In this document: piece by piece, positions 1 to 9,736 of the stretch
How the letters are laid out: each line of letters starts with the position of its first letter
How positions within the stretch are numbered: position 1 is the stretch's first letter
DNA from: Dehalococcoidia bacterium
GTDB taxonomy: Bacteria > Chloroflexota > Dehalococcoidia > SpSt-223
Assembly: GCA_026003895.1 (NCBI GenBank)
Contig: BPIC01000001.1
Location: 624,128-688,127, forward strand
Direction of reading: 5' to 3'
Length of the DNA stretch: 64,000 nucleotides
The notes under the pieces: model-generated
Told to the model about the DNA's origin: nothing
Database searches by the model: none
Seen by the model: only the letters and a program-made list of their open reading frames with translations
Position numbers and translations under genes: made by a program

Positions 1-592
1 AGCTAAACCCCAGCAATCCCCAGCCGGTGATCGCGACGATCACCGGAAGGGAAAGGACGGAGTCGCGAAACCAATTCACCGTCGGCAGCCCCAAAGGCTG
101 CTGAATAGCGGTGTAGACCAGCCCCTGCGTGGGGTGAAGGATCCAGCGCCAGACCACGGCCACGACGACTGGCGCCATCAGCACGGGCGCGAAGATCACC
201 GCCCGATAGACGCCGCGGAGCGGTCCGCCGATGCCAGCGGTGATGAGCGCGAGCGCCAACGGGAGGCCGACCGAGAACGGAAGCAGGCCAAGCGCGTAGA
301 GCACGGTGTTCCGGAGCGCGATCCCCATCTCCGGCAGCGCCAACACTTGGAGATAGTTCTCGAATCCGACCGGAACTTTTGGCCGCGTCGGCAACAGGTT
401 CCAGCGGTAAAACGACAATTCGACCGTCTGGATCAACGGCCAATAGACCCAAATGCCGACCGCGAGGAACGCCGGCAGCAGGTAGAGATACGGTTCGATC
501 AGCCGAATGCGCTGCCAGATCGTCCGCCGCGTCGCTGTTGCCTGCTGCGGCGAAGGTCTCGCCGCAGTCGAGAGCGGTGTCTCAATCGCCAT
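1..592 (-). CDS. Sugar/glycerol-3-phosphate-type ABC transporter permease (UgpA/MalF family), partial
   Basis: Inner-membrane permease of a carbohydrate or phosphodiester ABC importer. Reading the minus strand from the ATG gives MAIETPLSTAARPSP, then a first membrane segment (LYLLPAFLAVGIWVYWPLIQ), the family-typical WNLLP and GFENYLQV segments, and further hydrophobic helices (VIFAPVLMAPVVVAVVWRW). About 197 residues are visible of a family length near 290; the C-terminus with the EAA coupling loop lies beyond base 1. Its start shares one base with the stop of the upstream phosphodiesterase gene (TGATG), so the two are translationally coupled. The ORF track shows no protein for this frame because the ORF runs off the window. 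The identification is firm at family level; the substrate is not known. Confidence 0.85.
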   Translation of the reverse strand, partial: MAIETPLSTAARPSPQQATATRRTIWQRIRLIEPYLYLLPAFLAVGIWVYWPLIQTVELSFYRWNLLPTRPKVPVGFENYLQVLALPEMGIALRNTVLYALGLLPFSVGLPLALALITAGIGGPLRGVYRAVIFAPVLMAPVVVAVVWRWILHPTQGLVYTAIQQPLGLPTVNWFRDSVLSLPVIVAITGWGLLGFS

Positions 593-1455
593 CAATGAGC
601 CCGGGCGGAGGTCACGTCGGACGAGCGATACGTAAAGAGGACGCGCTGATCGCTGGGAAGCACAATGCTGTTGACAATCAGCGTGCCGTCGCGGACCGTG
701 CAGAGATTGAAGCCAGCGCCATTCAACATCCGGCCGCCATCTCGCGTCGAGGGGTCGCCGAGGAAGGCGGTTGCGGTGCCGGTGAAGGCGGTCGTTCCGG
801 CGAACGACGCTGCTGTCACGACATGGGTATGCCCGGTCAAGATGCCAATCACCGGCCGGCCGTCCAGCACCCGAGCCAATTCGGCGCGGTCGCGCAATAT
901 CAGCCCGTCCTCGCCATGCCGAATGATCCCGCGATGGACCACTGGATGATGGACAACGACGATCTCGCCGATGGGCGCCGGCGTCGCCAGCTCGCGCTCG
1001 AGCCAAGCGAGCTGCTCTTCACCCAAGAGGCCGAAGGTCTCGCCCGGAACCACCGAATCGAGCATCAAGACGCGCACCCCGCCGAACCAGCGGGAGTAGT
1101 AATACGGGGTCGCCTCGTCCACGCCGGGTTCGTCAAGAAAGACCTCGCGGAACGCGGACCGCCGATCATGGTTCCCCAAATTGAGCAAGATTGGCGCCTC
1201 GAAGGTCGCGAATTCTTCATCGAGCAGCGTGCGCAGCCGCTTGTAGGCCGCCACCGTGCCGTGATTGGCGAGGTCGCCGCTGATGACGATGAAGGCGGGC
1301 TGGAGATCCATCCGCCGCATTTCCGCGGCGACGGCCCGCAGGCCATCGGCGGGATCCGCTTGGCCAAAGAGCAGCTCGTCTGGACCTCCCGTCAGATGCG
1401 TGTCGGTGAGATGGAAAAAGATCAGCTCGTCCACGCCAATTCTCCAGCCGGTCAT
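592..1455 (-). CDS. GpdQ / class III cyclic-nucleotide-type metallophosphodiesterase
   Basis: Calcineurin-like binuclear metallohydrolase that probably cleaves phosphodiesters. All metal-ligand motifs are visible in order: HLTDTHL near the N-terminus, SGDLAN, LGNHDRR, VVHHPVV and TGHTHV. This set and the length (287 aa) fit the GpdQ/CpdA branch. The track ORF begins 15 codons earlier; I prefer the internal ATG because it overlaps the stop of the binding-protein gene (ATGA) and leaves little sequence before the first motif. It sits between a solute-binding protein and a permease in one minus-strand operon, which suggests that it acts on what the importer takes up, perhaps glycerophosphodiesters. 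No signal peptide is visible, so it is probably cytoplasmic. Confidence 0.85.
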   Translation of the reverse strand: MTGWRIGVDELIFFHLTDTHLTGGPDELLFGQADPADGLRAVAAEMRRMDLQPAFIVISGDLANHGTVAAYKRLRTLLDEEFATFEAPILLNLGNHDRRSAFREVFLDEPGVDEATPYYYSRWFGGVRVLMLDSVVPGETFGLLGEEQLAWLERELATPAPIGEIVVVHHPVVHRGIIRHGEDGLILRDRAELARVLDGRPVIGILTGHTHVVTAASFAGTTAFTGTATAFLGDPSTRDGGRMLNGAGFNLCTVRDGTLIVNSIVLPSDQRVLFTYRSSDVTSARAH

Positions 1456-2810
1456 CGTCGGGGCATCAGTTCCTGAGCTCGCCGTTGCGCGTCCCGCCAA
1501 CTCTGTTCGGGGTCCGCGCCCTGCAAGAGCACCGCCTGTTGGGTCTTCAAGTAGATGTCGCGAATTTGGACGTGGTTGTCGCCCGGATAGGCCGTGCTGG
1601 CCTCCATGCCGTCCAACTGCTCAAGGTTTGGGATGATGAGCGAGGTTTGCGCCCAGCTCTTCAGGTAGCGGTCGTCTTTGATGAGCGCCGGACGCAACGG
1701 CAGATAACCCATCCCCGGCGTGATGATGGTGTAGGCCCGCTCGCTCGTCAGGAACTTGACCAGTTCCCAGGCGGCGCGCTGCTTCGTCGGATCCGAGGCG
1801 AGGATACCGAGGCCAGCCCCCGAGTTTGTCGGCTTGACTGGTTTCGTGCCAAACGTTGGCATCCCGGCGGAGCGAAGTTCCCATTTGTCCTTGGCCGCCG
1901 CGATCAGCCGCGCTTGAATCGCGCTCGTCTGCAAGTACATCGCCATGTTTCCAGCGGAGAAGGCATCGAGCGCCTCCGCGCCCGTCAACTTGACGTGGAC
2001 GCCGGAATTGACGAGGTCCTGCCAGACCTTGAACGCCTCGATGGCGGGCGGCTCGCCGAACAGAATGCGCGAGCGATCGGGACTCAACACCTGCCCGCCA
2101 TTGCTAAAGATCATCGCCTGCGAGCACCAGTCGAGTTCGATGCACGCGATGTACAGCCCTTGCTTGCCGGTCCGTTGGGTGATCTGCAGCCCCATCTGCT
2201 TGACCTCGTCCCACGTTTTCGGCGGGCGGTTCGGGTCGAGCCCAGCGGCCTGGAACAGATCGGCGTTGTAGAACAAGGTCGGCGTGCTGAAGACCCAGGC
2301 CAAGCCGTGCAGCTTGCCATTGCGGCGCGTCAGCTCAATCGCCTTTGGGTGGATCGGAAATTCACCACCGAGGTGGGCCCGCAACTCATCCGGCGGGACG
2401 ATATCGTCGAGCGGAACGGGCGCAAGGTTTTCAACAACGACATCCCACTCGCGCAACAGCAGCATCGATACATCGGGCGGGTTGCCAGCCGCGAGCTGGG
2501 CGCGAACACTCGGGATGATCTCTTGATCGGGGGTCGCCTTCGTCTCGACCTTGATATTGGGGTGGAGCTTGGCGAACTCATCGAGGAGCTGCAACTGCGC
2601 ATCGCGATTGGGCCCGGCCGTCGCCAGCAGGTAGCTCTCGAACCGGATGGTGACGGTCTGATCCTTCGGGATCGGCGGCGGGAAGTTTCGCGAGGCCGTT
2701 CCTTGGCTCGCCGTCGTAGGCCCGGCGGTTGGGCCGGCTGTCGTGCACGACACGACGAGCATGGCGGCCAGACCGGCCGCTGCCAACCGTGTCACTGATG
2801 TGTGCCACAT
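1452..2810 (-). CDS. Extracellular solute-binding lipoprotein, family 1 (UgpB/MalE-like)
   Basis: Substrate-binding component of the ABC importer, anchored outside the membrane. The N-terminus has a hydrophobic signal ending in a lipobox (AAMLVVSC|TT), followed by a Thr/Gly/Pro-rich linker. The body has family 1 features: LLDEFAKLHPNIKVE near the start, LHGLAWVFSTPTLFYNADLF, and a WELVKFLTSERAY helix near the C-terminus. Its 452 aa are normal for the family. A GGAGC ribosome site precedes the ATG. The next gene (phosphodiesterase) starts inside its stop codon. The ligand cannot be read from sequence; the embedded phosphodiesterase makes a glycerol phosphate or glycerophosphodiester plausible, but sugars are equally common for the family. 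Confidence 0.9.
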   Translation of the reverse strand: MWHTSVTRLAAAGLAAMLVVSCTTAGPTAGPTTASQGTASRNFPPPIPKDQTVTIRFESYLLATAGPNRDAQLQLLDEFAKLHPNIKVETKATPDQEIIPSVRAQLAAGNPPDVSMLLLREWDVVVENLAPVPLDDIVPPDELRAHLGGEFPIHPKAIELTRRNGKLHGLAWVFSTPTLFYNADLFQAAGLDPNRPPKTWDEVKQMGLQITQRTGKQGLYIACIELDWCSQAMIFSNGGQVLSPDRSRILFGEPPAIEAFKVWQDLVNSGVHVKLTGAEALDAFSAGNMAMYLQTSAIQARLIAAAKDKWELRSAGMPTFGTKPVKPTNSGAGLGILASDPTKQRAAWELVKFLTSERAYTIITPGMGYLPLRPALIKDDRYLKSWAQTSLIIPNLEQLDGMEASTAYPGDNHVQIRDIYLKTQQAVLLQGADPEQSWRDAQRRAQELMPRR

Positions 2811-2826
2811 TCGGGGCTCCTTTCCC

Positions 2827-3549
2827 TTATGCGACGATGGCGGCGCGCAGACGGGCGAGCTCGTCGTCCGTCAACCCTGCGCGACGTAGGTAGGCCAGCG
2901 TGTCGCCGAACTCGTCCCTGACAAACGCCAAGGTCGAAAGCATCAATTCAGGCGGGCAGATCAGCAGCTGCTGGTACTCCTCCCACGGAATCCCCGCTGC
3001 TGCGGCGCGCTGCCGAGCCTCGTCCCAATACCCATCCGATTGCGCTGCACTCGTCAGTGCGTAGTCCTCAGCAATCAGCTCATCGGGCACACCCGCCAGC
3101 GACAACACCAGCGCGATCACAATCCCGGTGCGGTCCTTGCCGGCCGTGCAATGGACGACGGCCGGCAGCGAATCGGCGAGCCGTCGCAGGATCAGGGCCA
3201 GCCGATCCTGTCGCTCGATGAGCATGTGCCGATACACCTCCTCGAGCGAGCGCGGTCCTGTGGCCGGCGCGTCGTCGAAGATTGGGAGGGCGACCGTTAT
3301 CAGCCCGTCGGCGTCGAATGCGTACGGGGCAGTTGCCATCTCGCTCGGACGTCGGAGATCGATGAACGCGCGGACGCCCTTCTCGATCAGGAATCGGCGA
3401 CCGTCGACGGTCAGGCGATGAGGACTGTCGGCGCGATACACAGTCCCCCAGCGCGTGTGCCGCCCATCGCGAGTCGGATAGCCTCCGATGTCACGGAGGT
3501 TCCGGACGCCGTCGAGCTGGAGATGCCGTGAGAACGAAGCCGTCGGCAT
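2827..3549 (-). CDS. Tyrosine-protein-phosphatase-like protein (Y_phosphatase3 type)
   Basis: Cysteine-dependent phosphatase fold of about 240 aa. The P-loop HCTAGKDRTG is intact, with catalytic Cys and Arg, and the N-terminal LDGVRNLRDIGGY and YRADSPHRL segments are typical of the bacterial Y_phosphatase3 group (MptpB-like, active on phosphotyrosine, phosphoserine or phosphoinositides). There is no signal peptide. It is the first gene of a minus-strand run, 16 bp ahead of the binding-protein gene. Co-transcription with a phosphodiesterase and an importer suggests a metabolic rather than a signalling role; that is inference. No kinase lies nearby. Confidence 0.85.
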   Translation of the reverse strand: MPTASFSRHLQLDGVRNLRDIGGYPTRDGRHTRWGTVYRADSPHRLTVDGRRFLIEKGVRAFIDLRRPSEMATAPYAFDADGLITVALPIFDDAPATGPRSLEEVYRHMLIERQDRLALILRRLADSLPAVVHCTAGKDRTGIVIALVLSLAGVPDELIAEDYALTSAAQSDGYWDEARQRAAAAGIPWEEYQQLLICPPELMLSTLAFVRDEFGDTLAYLRRAGLTDDELARLRAAIVA

Positions 3550-3721
3550 GGCTACCTGCCGGGGGTGGAATCGCCTCTGAACGGTACGCCGCGCTGCGTA
3601 ACCATGAGATTAGGCGAAGGTGAACAGTCGGTTAGGACCGTAAACGTTCTGCAATGGCTGCCCGCCGGCATTGATTGATTGCGCGCCGCCGGCCTAGGAT
3701 CTGCCCGCAGCGGAGGGATTG

Positions 3722-4816
<1,095 letters not shown>

Positions 4817-4884
4817 GAGACGCGACGGCTGCTACACTTCCGGAATCCGGCTGGCTCGCTGCCGGCTGGTCGAAGGAGAGCAGC

Positions 4885-5373
4885 GTGCCCATCCCATTGC
4901 TCGATGCGACGCGCGCGAACCATGCGCTCGAACACGCGACAATCACGATTCTTCTTGGACGGATGCCTCGCCCGGTGCGGATGCTGGGCCGCTCAACACC
5001 CGGTGGTTTCTACCTTCACGGAAACGTGCCGACCGACGATCTCACCGCGGCAGTCTACGAGGCGCTCGAGCGGTTGCAGGCCGGCGAATCGCGCCTCGCG
5101 GTCTCCCCGCTCTGTGGCACGAACCTCGCCGTTGCCGGGCTGCTTGCCGGGCTCTCGTCCGTCGTGGCGTTTGGCGCGGCAAGCCGGCCCGACCGTTGGT
5201 CGCGTGCCGTCCTCGCGGCCACCGGCGCGGTGCTCCTCTCCCAACCGGTCGGGCACCTGATTCAGCGCTATATCACGACCTCGGCCAACCTCGGCGGGAT
5301 GCGGATCAAGCGCATCCTACGGACGGGACGGGGGGCTTGGACCGTTCACCGGGTCGAGACCGCTTGGTCGTAG
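4885..5373 (+). CDS. DUF6391-like protein with C-terminal membrane region
   Basis: Function unknown. The N-terminus carries NHALEHATI and a STPGGFYLHG segment, the hallmarks I associate with the DUF6391 family of cyanobacteria and Chloroflexota. A central hydrophobic stretch (NLAVAGLLAGLSSVVAFGAA) and a second one (AVLAATGAVLLSQPVGHLI) suggest two membrane helices. The GTG start is set by a good AAGGAGAG ribosome site. The last 57 bp overlap the 3' end of the convergent binding-protein gene on the other strand, so part of both C-termini shares DNA. The family name is recalled from motifs and not verified. Confidence 0.7.
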   Translation: MPIPLLDATRANHALEHATITILLGRMPRPVRMLGRSTPGGFYLHGNVPTDDLTAAVYEALERLQAGESRLAVSPLCGTNLAVAGLLAGLSSVVAFGAASRPDRWSRAVLAATGAVLLSQPVGHLIQRYITTSANLGGMRIKRILRTGRGAWTVHRVETAWS

Positions 5374-6156
5374 CCATTTCGCTTCGATCCGCTCGAGCGT
5401 GCCGTCGGCGCGCATGGCGGCGAGCATGGCGTCGATCTCGGCAAGCAAGGCGTCGTCGCCTCGTCGTGCTGCCACGACATATGGCTCGAGGGTGAACGGC
5501 GGCCCGGCGATGACGACTCCGCTGGCCGGGCTGGCGGCCTCCACCGCCGACAGCCGATCGAGAATGCCGGCCTCAGCCTGACCATCGCGCACCGCCGCCA
5601 CGACCGCTGCCGGCGAATCACGCACCAGCAGCCTCACCTGTCCGCCAGCGGCGATGCGGCGTCCCTCGATTTCGCCGCCGCTCCCGATCTCGACGGCAAC
5701 CGTTCCGCGCAGCGATGCAGGCCCGGCGGGCGGCTCCGTTCCGGCCCGGACGAGAATGACTTGGCCGCCGTTGAAGTAGGGGGCGCTATAAATCACATCG
5801 CGTCCATATTCGGGCAACGGCGGGATGCCCGAGATGATGACGTCGAAGCGGCGCTGACCGAGCCCGTCAAACAGCGCCCCGATGTCCATGCCGATGAAGT
5901 CTGGCCGGACGTTGAAGCGGCGTGCCAGCTCGACGGCCACGTCAACGTCGAGGCCGGAGAGGTTACCGCGGCCGTCGAGCGAAGCGATCGGCGGATAGCT
6001 TGGGTCCATCCCGATCTTCAGCACGCCTTGTAAGCGGGCCTGAGCCGCGCGTGGGTTCGGCGGCGGGGCGGGCGGCCGGATGCTCGCGCCGACCAGCAGC
6101 GCAGCCACTAGGCTCGTGAAGGCGACGGCGCCCACCGCCCGTAGCAACCGCTCCAT
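5317..6156 (-). CDS. Orphan amino-acid-type ABC substrate-binding protein (SBP family 3)
   Basis: Periplasmic or surface binding protein for small polar solutes. After an N-terminal hydrophobic signal or anchor (VAFTSLVAALLVGA) and a Pro-rich spacer comes LKIGMDPSYPPIASLDGRG, then LSGLDVDVAVELARRF and FDVIISGIPPLPEY, the classic family 3 order. The C-terminus ends with the usual LLAEIDAMLAAMRADGTLERI helix. It has 279 aa. No Cys lipobox is present. No permease or ATPase gene is adjacent, so the partner transporter must be elsewhere or the protein may serve as a sensor. Its 3' end overlaps the convergent DUF6391-like gene. Confidence 0.85.
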   Translation of the reverse strand: MERLLRAVGAVAFTSLVAALLVGASIRPPAPPPNPRAAQARLQGVLKIGMDPSYPPIASLDGRGNLSGLDVDVAVELARRFNVRPDFIGMDIGALFDGLGQRRFDVIISGIPPLPEYGRDVIYSAPYFNGGQVILVRAGTEPPAGPASLRGTVAVEIGSGGEIEGRRIAAGGQVRLLVRDSPAAVVAAVRDGQAEAGILDRLSAVEAASPASGVVIAGPPFTLEPYVVAARRGDDALLAEIDAMLAAMRADGTLERIEAKWLRPSGLDPVNGPSPPSRP

Positions 6157-6245
6157 GCCCGATATGCTAGCCGGCGGCGGCCGGCCTGGAAAACGTTACA
6201 CTTCGGTGATCCCTTCGTCCCCGACGACCCTCACTGGAGAACGCG

Positions 6246-7328
6246 ATGGCAAAGCTCCGCACGGCGGTGATCGGCGCGACCGGCGTGGTCGGCCAGCAGT
6301 TCCTCGTGGCGCTGAGCGGACATCCCTGGTTTGCGCTGGAGGGGTTGGTCGCCTCCTCCCGCTCGGCGGGGAAACCGTATCGCGAGGCCGTCCGCGATGG
6401 TTCGGGCGCGTTGCGCTGGCATGTCGCTGAGCCGCCGCCACCCGAATTCCTCGACCTGCCGGTCGTTGCGCTCGACGACTTCAACCCCGAGCAGTATGAC
6501 CTGATCTTCTCGGCGGTCGAATCCGACCTCGCCAAGGAGATTGAACCGCGCTTCGGCGCCATTCGCCCCGTCGTCACGACGGCTTCCGCGTTTCGCACAT
6601 TCGACGATACCCCGCTCATCATCCCAGGGGTGAACAACGACCACGTCCAGCTCGTCCGCCGTCAACAGGCAGTGCGCGGCTGGAAAGGCTTCGTCGTTCC
6701 GCAACCGAACTGCACCACGACCGGTCTCGCGATCACGCTCAAGCCGCTGCTCGATCGCTTCGGCATTCGCCTCGTCCTCATGACCTCGCTCCAAGCGCTC
6801 TCGGGCGCCGGGCGATCGCCCGGGGTCATCGGGCTGGATATCCTCGACAACGTCATTCCATACATCCCGAACGAAGAAGAGAAGGTGCAGCGCGAGACGC
6901 AGAAGATCCTCGGCGTGCTCACTGCCGAGGGGATCGAGCCGGCCCGCTTCGCGGTCTCGTGCACCTGCACCCGGGTCAATGTGCTCGATGGCCACACCGA
7001 GTCGGTCTTCGTCTCGCTCGACCGGCCGGCGACCCTCGATGAGGTGAAGGCGGCCTTCCGCGAGTATGACGCCGGATTTGGCTCGTTGCGGCTTCCGACG
7101 GCTCCGCCGGAGTACCTTGTCGTCCACGATGACCCGTTTCGGCCGCAGCCGCGCCTCGACCGCGACACCAACGGCGGAATGACGACCGTCGTCGGCCGGT
7201 TGCGCGCCGACCCCGCCCTCGACAATGGCGTCAAGTACGTCCTCGTCTCCCACAACACGAAGATGGGCGCAGCGCGCGGCGCAGTGCTGACTGCCGAGTT
7301 CCTCTCGTGTCAGGGGCTGCTGGGGTGA
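6246..7328 (+). CDS. asd: Aspartate-semialdehyde dehydrogenase
   Basis: Reduces 4-aspartyl phosphate to L-aspartate 4-semialdehyde with NADPH in the lysine/threonine/methionine pathway. The N-terminal Rossmann motif is AVIGATGVVGQQF and the active-site Cys sits in VPQPNCTTTGLA; ALSGAGRSPG and the HTESVFV segment follow. Length (360 aa) and motif spacing match the archaeal/fungal-like branch rather than the short enterobacterial one. An AACGCGATG context precedes the ATG without a strong ribosome site. Aspartate kinase (lysC), the preceding step, is encoded 24 kb away on the other strand. Confidence 0.92.
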   Translation: MAKLRTAVIGATGVVGQQFLVALSGHPWFALEGLVASSRSAGKPYREAVRDGSGALRWHVAEPPPPEFLDLPVVALDDFNPEQYDLIFSAVESDLAKEIEPRFGAIRPVVTTASAFRTFDDTPLIIPGVNNDHVQLVRRQQAVRGWKGFVVPQPNCTTTGLAITLKPLLDRFGIRLVLMTSLQALSGAGRSPGVIGLDILDNVIPYIPNEEEKVQRETQKILGVLTAEGIEPARFAVSCTCTRVNVLDGHTESVFVSLDRPATLDEVKAAFREYDAGFGSLRLPTAPPEYLVVHDDPFRPQPRLDRDTNGGMTTVVGRLRADPALDNGVKYVLVSHNTKMGAARGAVLTAEFLSCQGLLG

Positions 7329-7437
7329 GACACCGTCCCGGCGATCCCGCGCCCCAAAATAGCGAGAGAAGCCCCCGTCCGATCAAGAACCCCAAGCGCC
7401 CGCCCTTCTCCATGGCGAGGTGTCTCGGGAGGGAGCG

Positions 7438-9675
7438 GTGACCGCTCTCGCTGGCGTCCGTGTTGTCGATGCGGCGACGGGCTGGGCAGCGCTTGCTGGT
7501 CGGCTGCTTGCCGATCTCGGCGCTGAGGTGATCAAGGTGGAGCCGCCGGCAGGCGAATCGGGGCGGGGCGCGCCGCCGATCGTCGGACAGGAAAGCCTGC
7601 CATTTTGGCGGCGCAATCTCGGGAAGGCGAGCCTTCGCCTTGCGCACGACGACCCTCGGCTCGATCTGCTGCTCGCCGGGGCGGATGTGCTGATAGAGGG
7701 CGGTCCTGAGCGGCCCTTCGACTTCGTCCCGCGGGTTGCCGGCCGCACAGACCTGATTCACGCCACGCTCAGCCCCTTTGGCGCCGGTCCCCGCGCCAGC
7801 TGGCGAGCGACCGACCTCGTCGCGCAGGCCGCCGGCGGGATGCTCGCCCTCAACGGCGAGCCAGCCCGCGAGCCGCTTGCCGTGCCGGGGGAGCCAGCCT
7901 ACGCGCTCGCTGCCCACTATCTCGTCGGCGGGATCCTGCTCGCGCTGCGGGCGCGGCGGGAGAAGGGCTGCGGCCAGCGTGTCGAGGTCACGTTGCAGGA
8001 GGCGGTCGCCTCCGCCGTCGAGCCGGTCGGTGTTCTTTACAACTTCGAGGGTAAGACCGTCCAGCGCAACGGCGACCTGCATTGGGTACGCGGCTACGGC
8101 ATCATTCCCTGCGCCGACGGCTATGTTGCGCTATCGTGGAACCGAAACTTCAGCCATATCGTAGCGCTGCTTGCCAGCGACGGGATGGCGGAGGATCTCG
8201 GCGACGAGCGGTTTCTGGATCCGGCCGTCGTCGACGCCGAAATCAGCCATATCCGCGCCGTTCTCGAGCGCTGGGCGGCGACGCGTTCGCGCCACGAGAT
8301 CTTTCAGCGCGCCCAAGAACTGCGCCTCCAATGGGCGCCGGTGAATGCACCCGCCGATGTGCTTGCCGACCCGCAGCTGGCAGCGCGGCGTTTCTTCGTG
8401 CCGCTTCCCGGCCCAGCTGGGATGCTCCCCGCGGCGGGATCACCAGCGATCCTCTCGCGCACGCCTTGGCGCCCATGCCGGCCACCGACCGAATTCGCCG
8501 GTCGGCTCGAACGGCCGCGGGAACGGCGTGCGACGAGGACGGTGCGGCAGGGGGCGCTCGCCGGTGTTCGCGTGCTCGACTTCACCTGGGTGCTGGCGGG
8601 TCCCTACGGAACGCGCATCCTCGCCGACCACGGCGCAGACGTGATCAAAGTCCAGACGGATCGGAAGCTTGTCGGCTACGTCGGCGACGGCTATTTTGCC
8701 ACGTGGAACCGCAACAAGCGCGCCATCACTCTCGACCTCGACCATCGTGAGGCCCGCGACCTCGTCCGCCGGCTCATCGCGCTCTCGGACGTGGTGGCGG
8801 ACAACTTCTCGGCTCGCGTTATGCGCCAGTGGGGGCTCGACGACGAGGCGCTGCTCTCCCTGAAGCCAGACCTCATCATCGCCCATCTCACCGGGATGGG
8901 ACACAGCGGTCCCTACGAGCACTACGTCTCCTACGGACCGACGGCGCAGGCGCTCTGCGGCATGAGCTATTTGACCGCCTATGGGCCGGGCGAGCGGCCG
9001 CTTGGCCTCGGCTTTTCGCTCTCCGACCACATCGCGGGGCTGGTGATGGCGAACGCCGTCCTCGCAGCGCTCGAGCACCGCGACCGCACCGGCGAGGGAC
9101 AGGTCATCGACGTCTCACAATTCGAGGCGTCGGCGACGTTCCTCGAAGAGGCGCTCCTTGAAACAGCGGCGGGACTGCCGGTCGAAGCGCGAGGCAATGG
9201 CGGCGACCGCGGGGCGGCTGGCCCGACCGGGGTCTTTCGGTGTGCCGGTGACGATCGCTGGCTGGCCGTCGAAGTCGAAACACCCGAACAGCAGGCGGCG
9301 CTGGCGAGGTTGCTTGGAGCCGAAGCCTCGGATCTGACCGCTGCGTTGCAACGCTGGGCGCACGAGCGGGAGGCAGACGACGCCATGCGGACGCTACAAG
9401 CGTCTGGCATCGCGGCGAGCGTGGTGGCGAACGCTGTCGACCTCATCGAGCGCGACGAGGGCTTGCGGGAGCGCGGCTTCTGGTGGCGAGCCGAGCATCC
9501 GACACTCGGCCTCTCGCGCACCGACGGCTCGCCGATCCGGCTTGACAAAACGCCGCCACGTCCGCCCCAACCGAGTCCGACGCTTGGTCAACATAACGAT
9601 TCGGTGTTTGGCGAGTTGCTTGGCCTTCGGGCAGAGGAGATTGCTCGGCTGACCGCGGCGGGGGTGCTCCGCTGA
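7438..9675 (+). CDS. Double-domain CaiB/BaiF family III CoA-transferase
   Basis: Two full type III CoA-transferase domains lie in one chain of about 745 aa. Domain 1 begins LAGVRVVDAATGWAALAG and domain 2 begins near residue 380 with LAGVRVLDFTWVLAGPYG; each continues with the GAEVIKVE or GADVIKVQ strand. Members of this family move CoA between organic acids. In domain 2 the region FSLSDHIAGLVMANAVLAAL supplies the Asp expected as catalytic residue. The matching segment of domain 1 reads EPAYALAAHYLVGGILLALR, apparently without it, so domain 1 may be structural. I chose the GTG at 7438, which lies 5-6 nt behind GGGAGGGA, over the GTG 18 nt upstream. The substrate is unknown. Confidence 0.88.
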   Translation: MTALAGVRVVDAATGWAALAGRLLADLGAEVIKVEPPAGESGRGAPPIVGQESLPFWRRNLGKASLRLAHDDPRLDLLLAGADVLIEGGPERPFDFVPRVAGRTDLIHATLSPFGAGPRASWRATDLVAQAAGGMLALNGEPAREPLAVPGEPAYALAAHYLVGGILLALRARREKGCGQRVEVTLQEAVASAVEPVGVLYNFEGKTVQRNGDLHWVRGYGIIPCADGYVALSWNRNFSHIVALLASDGMAEDLGDERFLDPAVVDAEISHIRAVLERWAATRSRHEIFQRAQELRLQWAPVNAPADVLADPQLAARRFFVPLPGPAGMLPAAGSPAILSRTPWRPCRPPTEFAGRLERPRERRATRTVRQGALAGVRVLDFTWVLAGPYGTRILADHGADVIKVQTDRKLVGYVGDGYFATWNRNKRAITLDLDHREARDLVRRLIALSDVVADNFSARVMRQWGLDDEALLSLKPDLIIAHLTGMGHSGPYEHYVSYGPTAQALCGMSYLTAYGPGERPLGLGFSLSDHIAGLVMANAVLAALEHRDRTGEGQVIDVSQFEASATFLEEALLETAAGLPVEARGNGGDRGAAGPTGVFRCAGDDRWLAVEVETPEQQAALARLLGAEASDLTAALQRWAHEREADDAMRTLQASGIAASVVANAVDLIERDEGLRERGFWWRAEHPTLGLSRTDGSPIRLDKTPPRPPQPSPTLGQHNDSVFGELLGLRAEEIARLTAAGVLR

Positions 9676-9682
9676 GCCAGCG

Positions 9683-9688
9683 TATAAT
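9683..9688 (+). promoter_or_regulatory. Candidate -10 element (TATAAT) for the lipoprotein/globin genes
   Basis: A perfect TATAAT lies just after the CoA-transferase stop codon and 49 nt before the lipoprotein ATG. No good -35 is visible at 16-18 bp. The leader after it contains a 12-bp tandem near-repeat, AAGACGAGACTT then AAGACGAGATTT. Confidence 0.4.
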
Positions 9689-9736
9689 TCTGCGCACTGC
9701 AAGACGAGACTTAAGACGAGATTTAGGGTCACTCGA

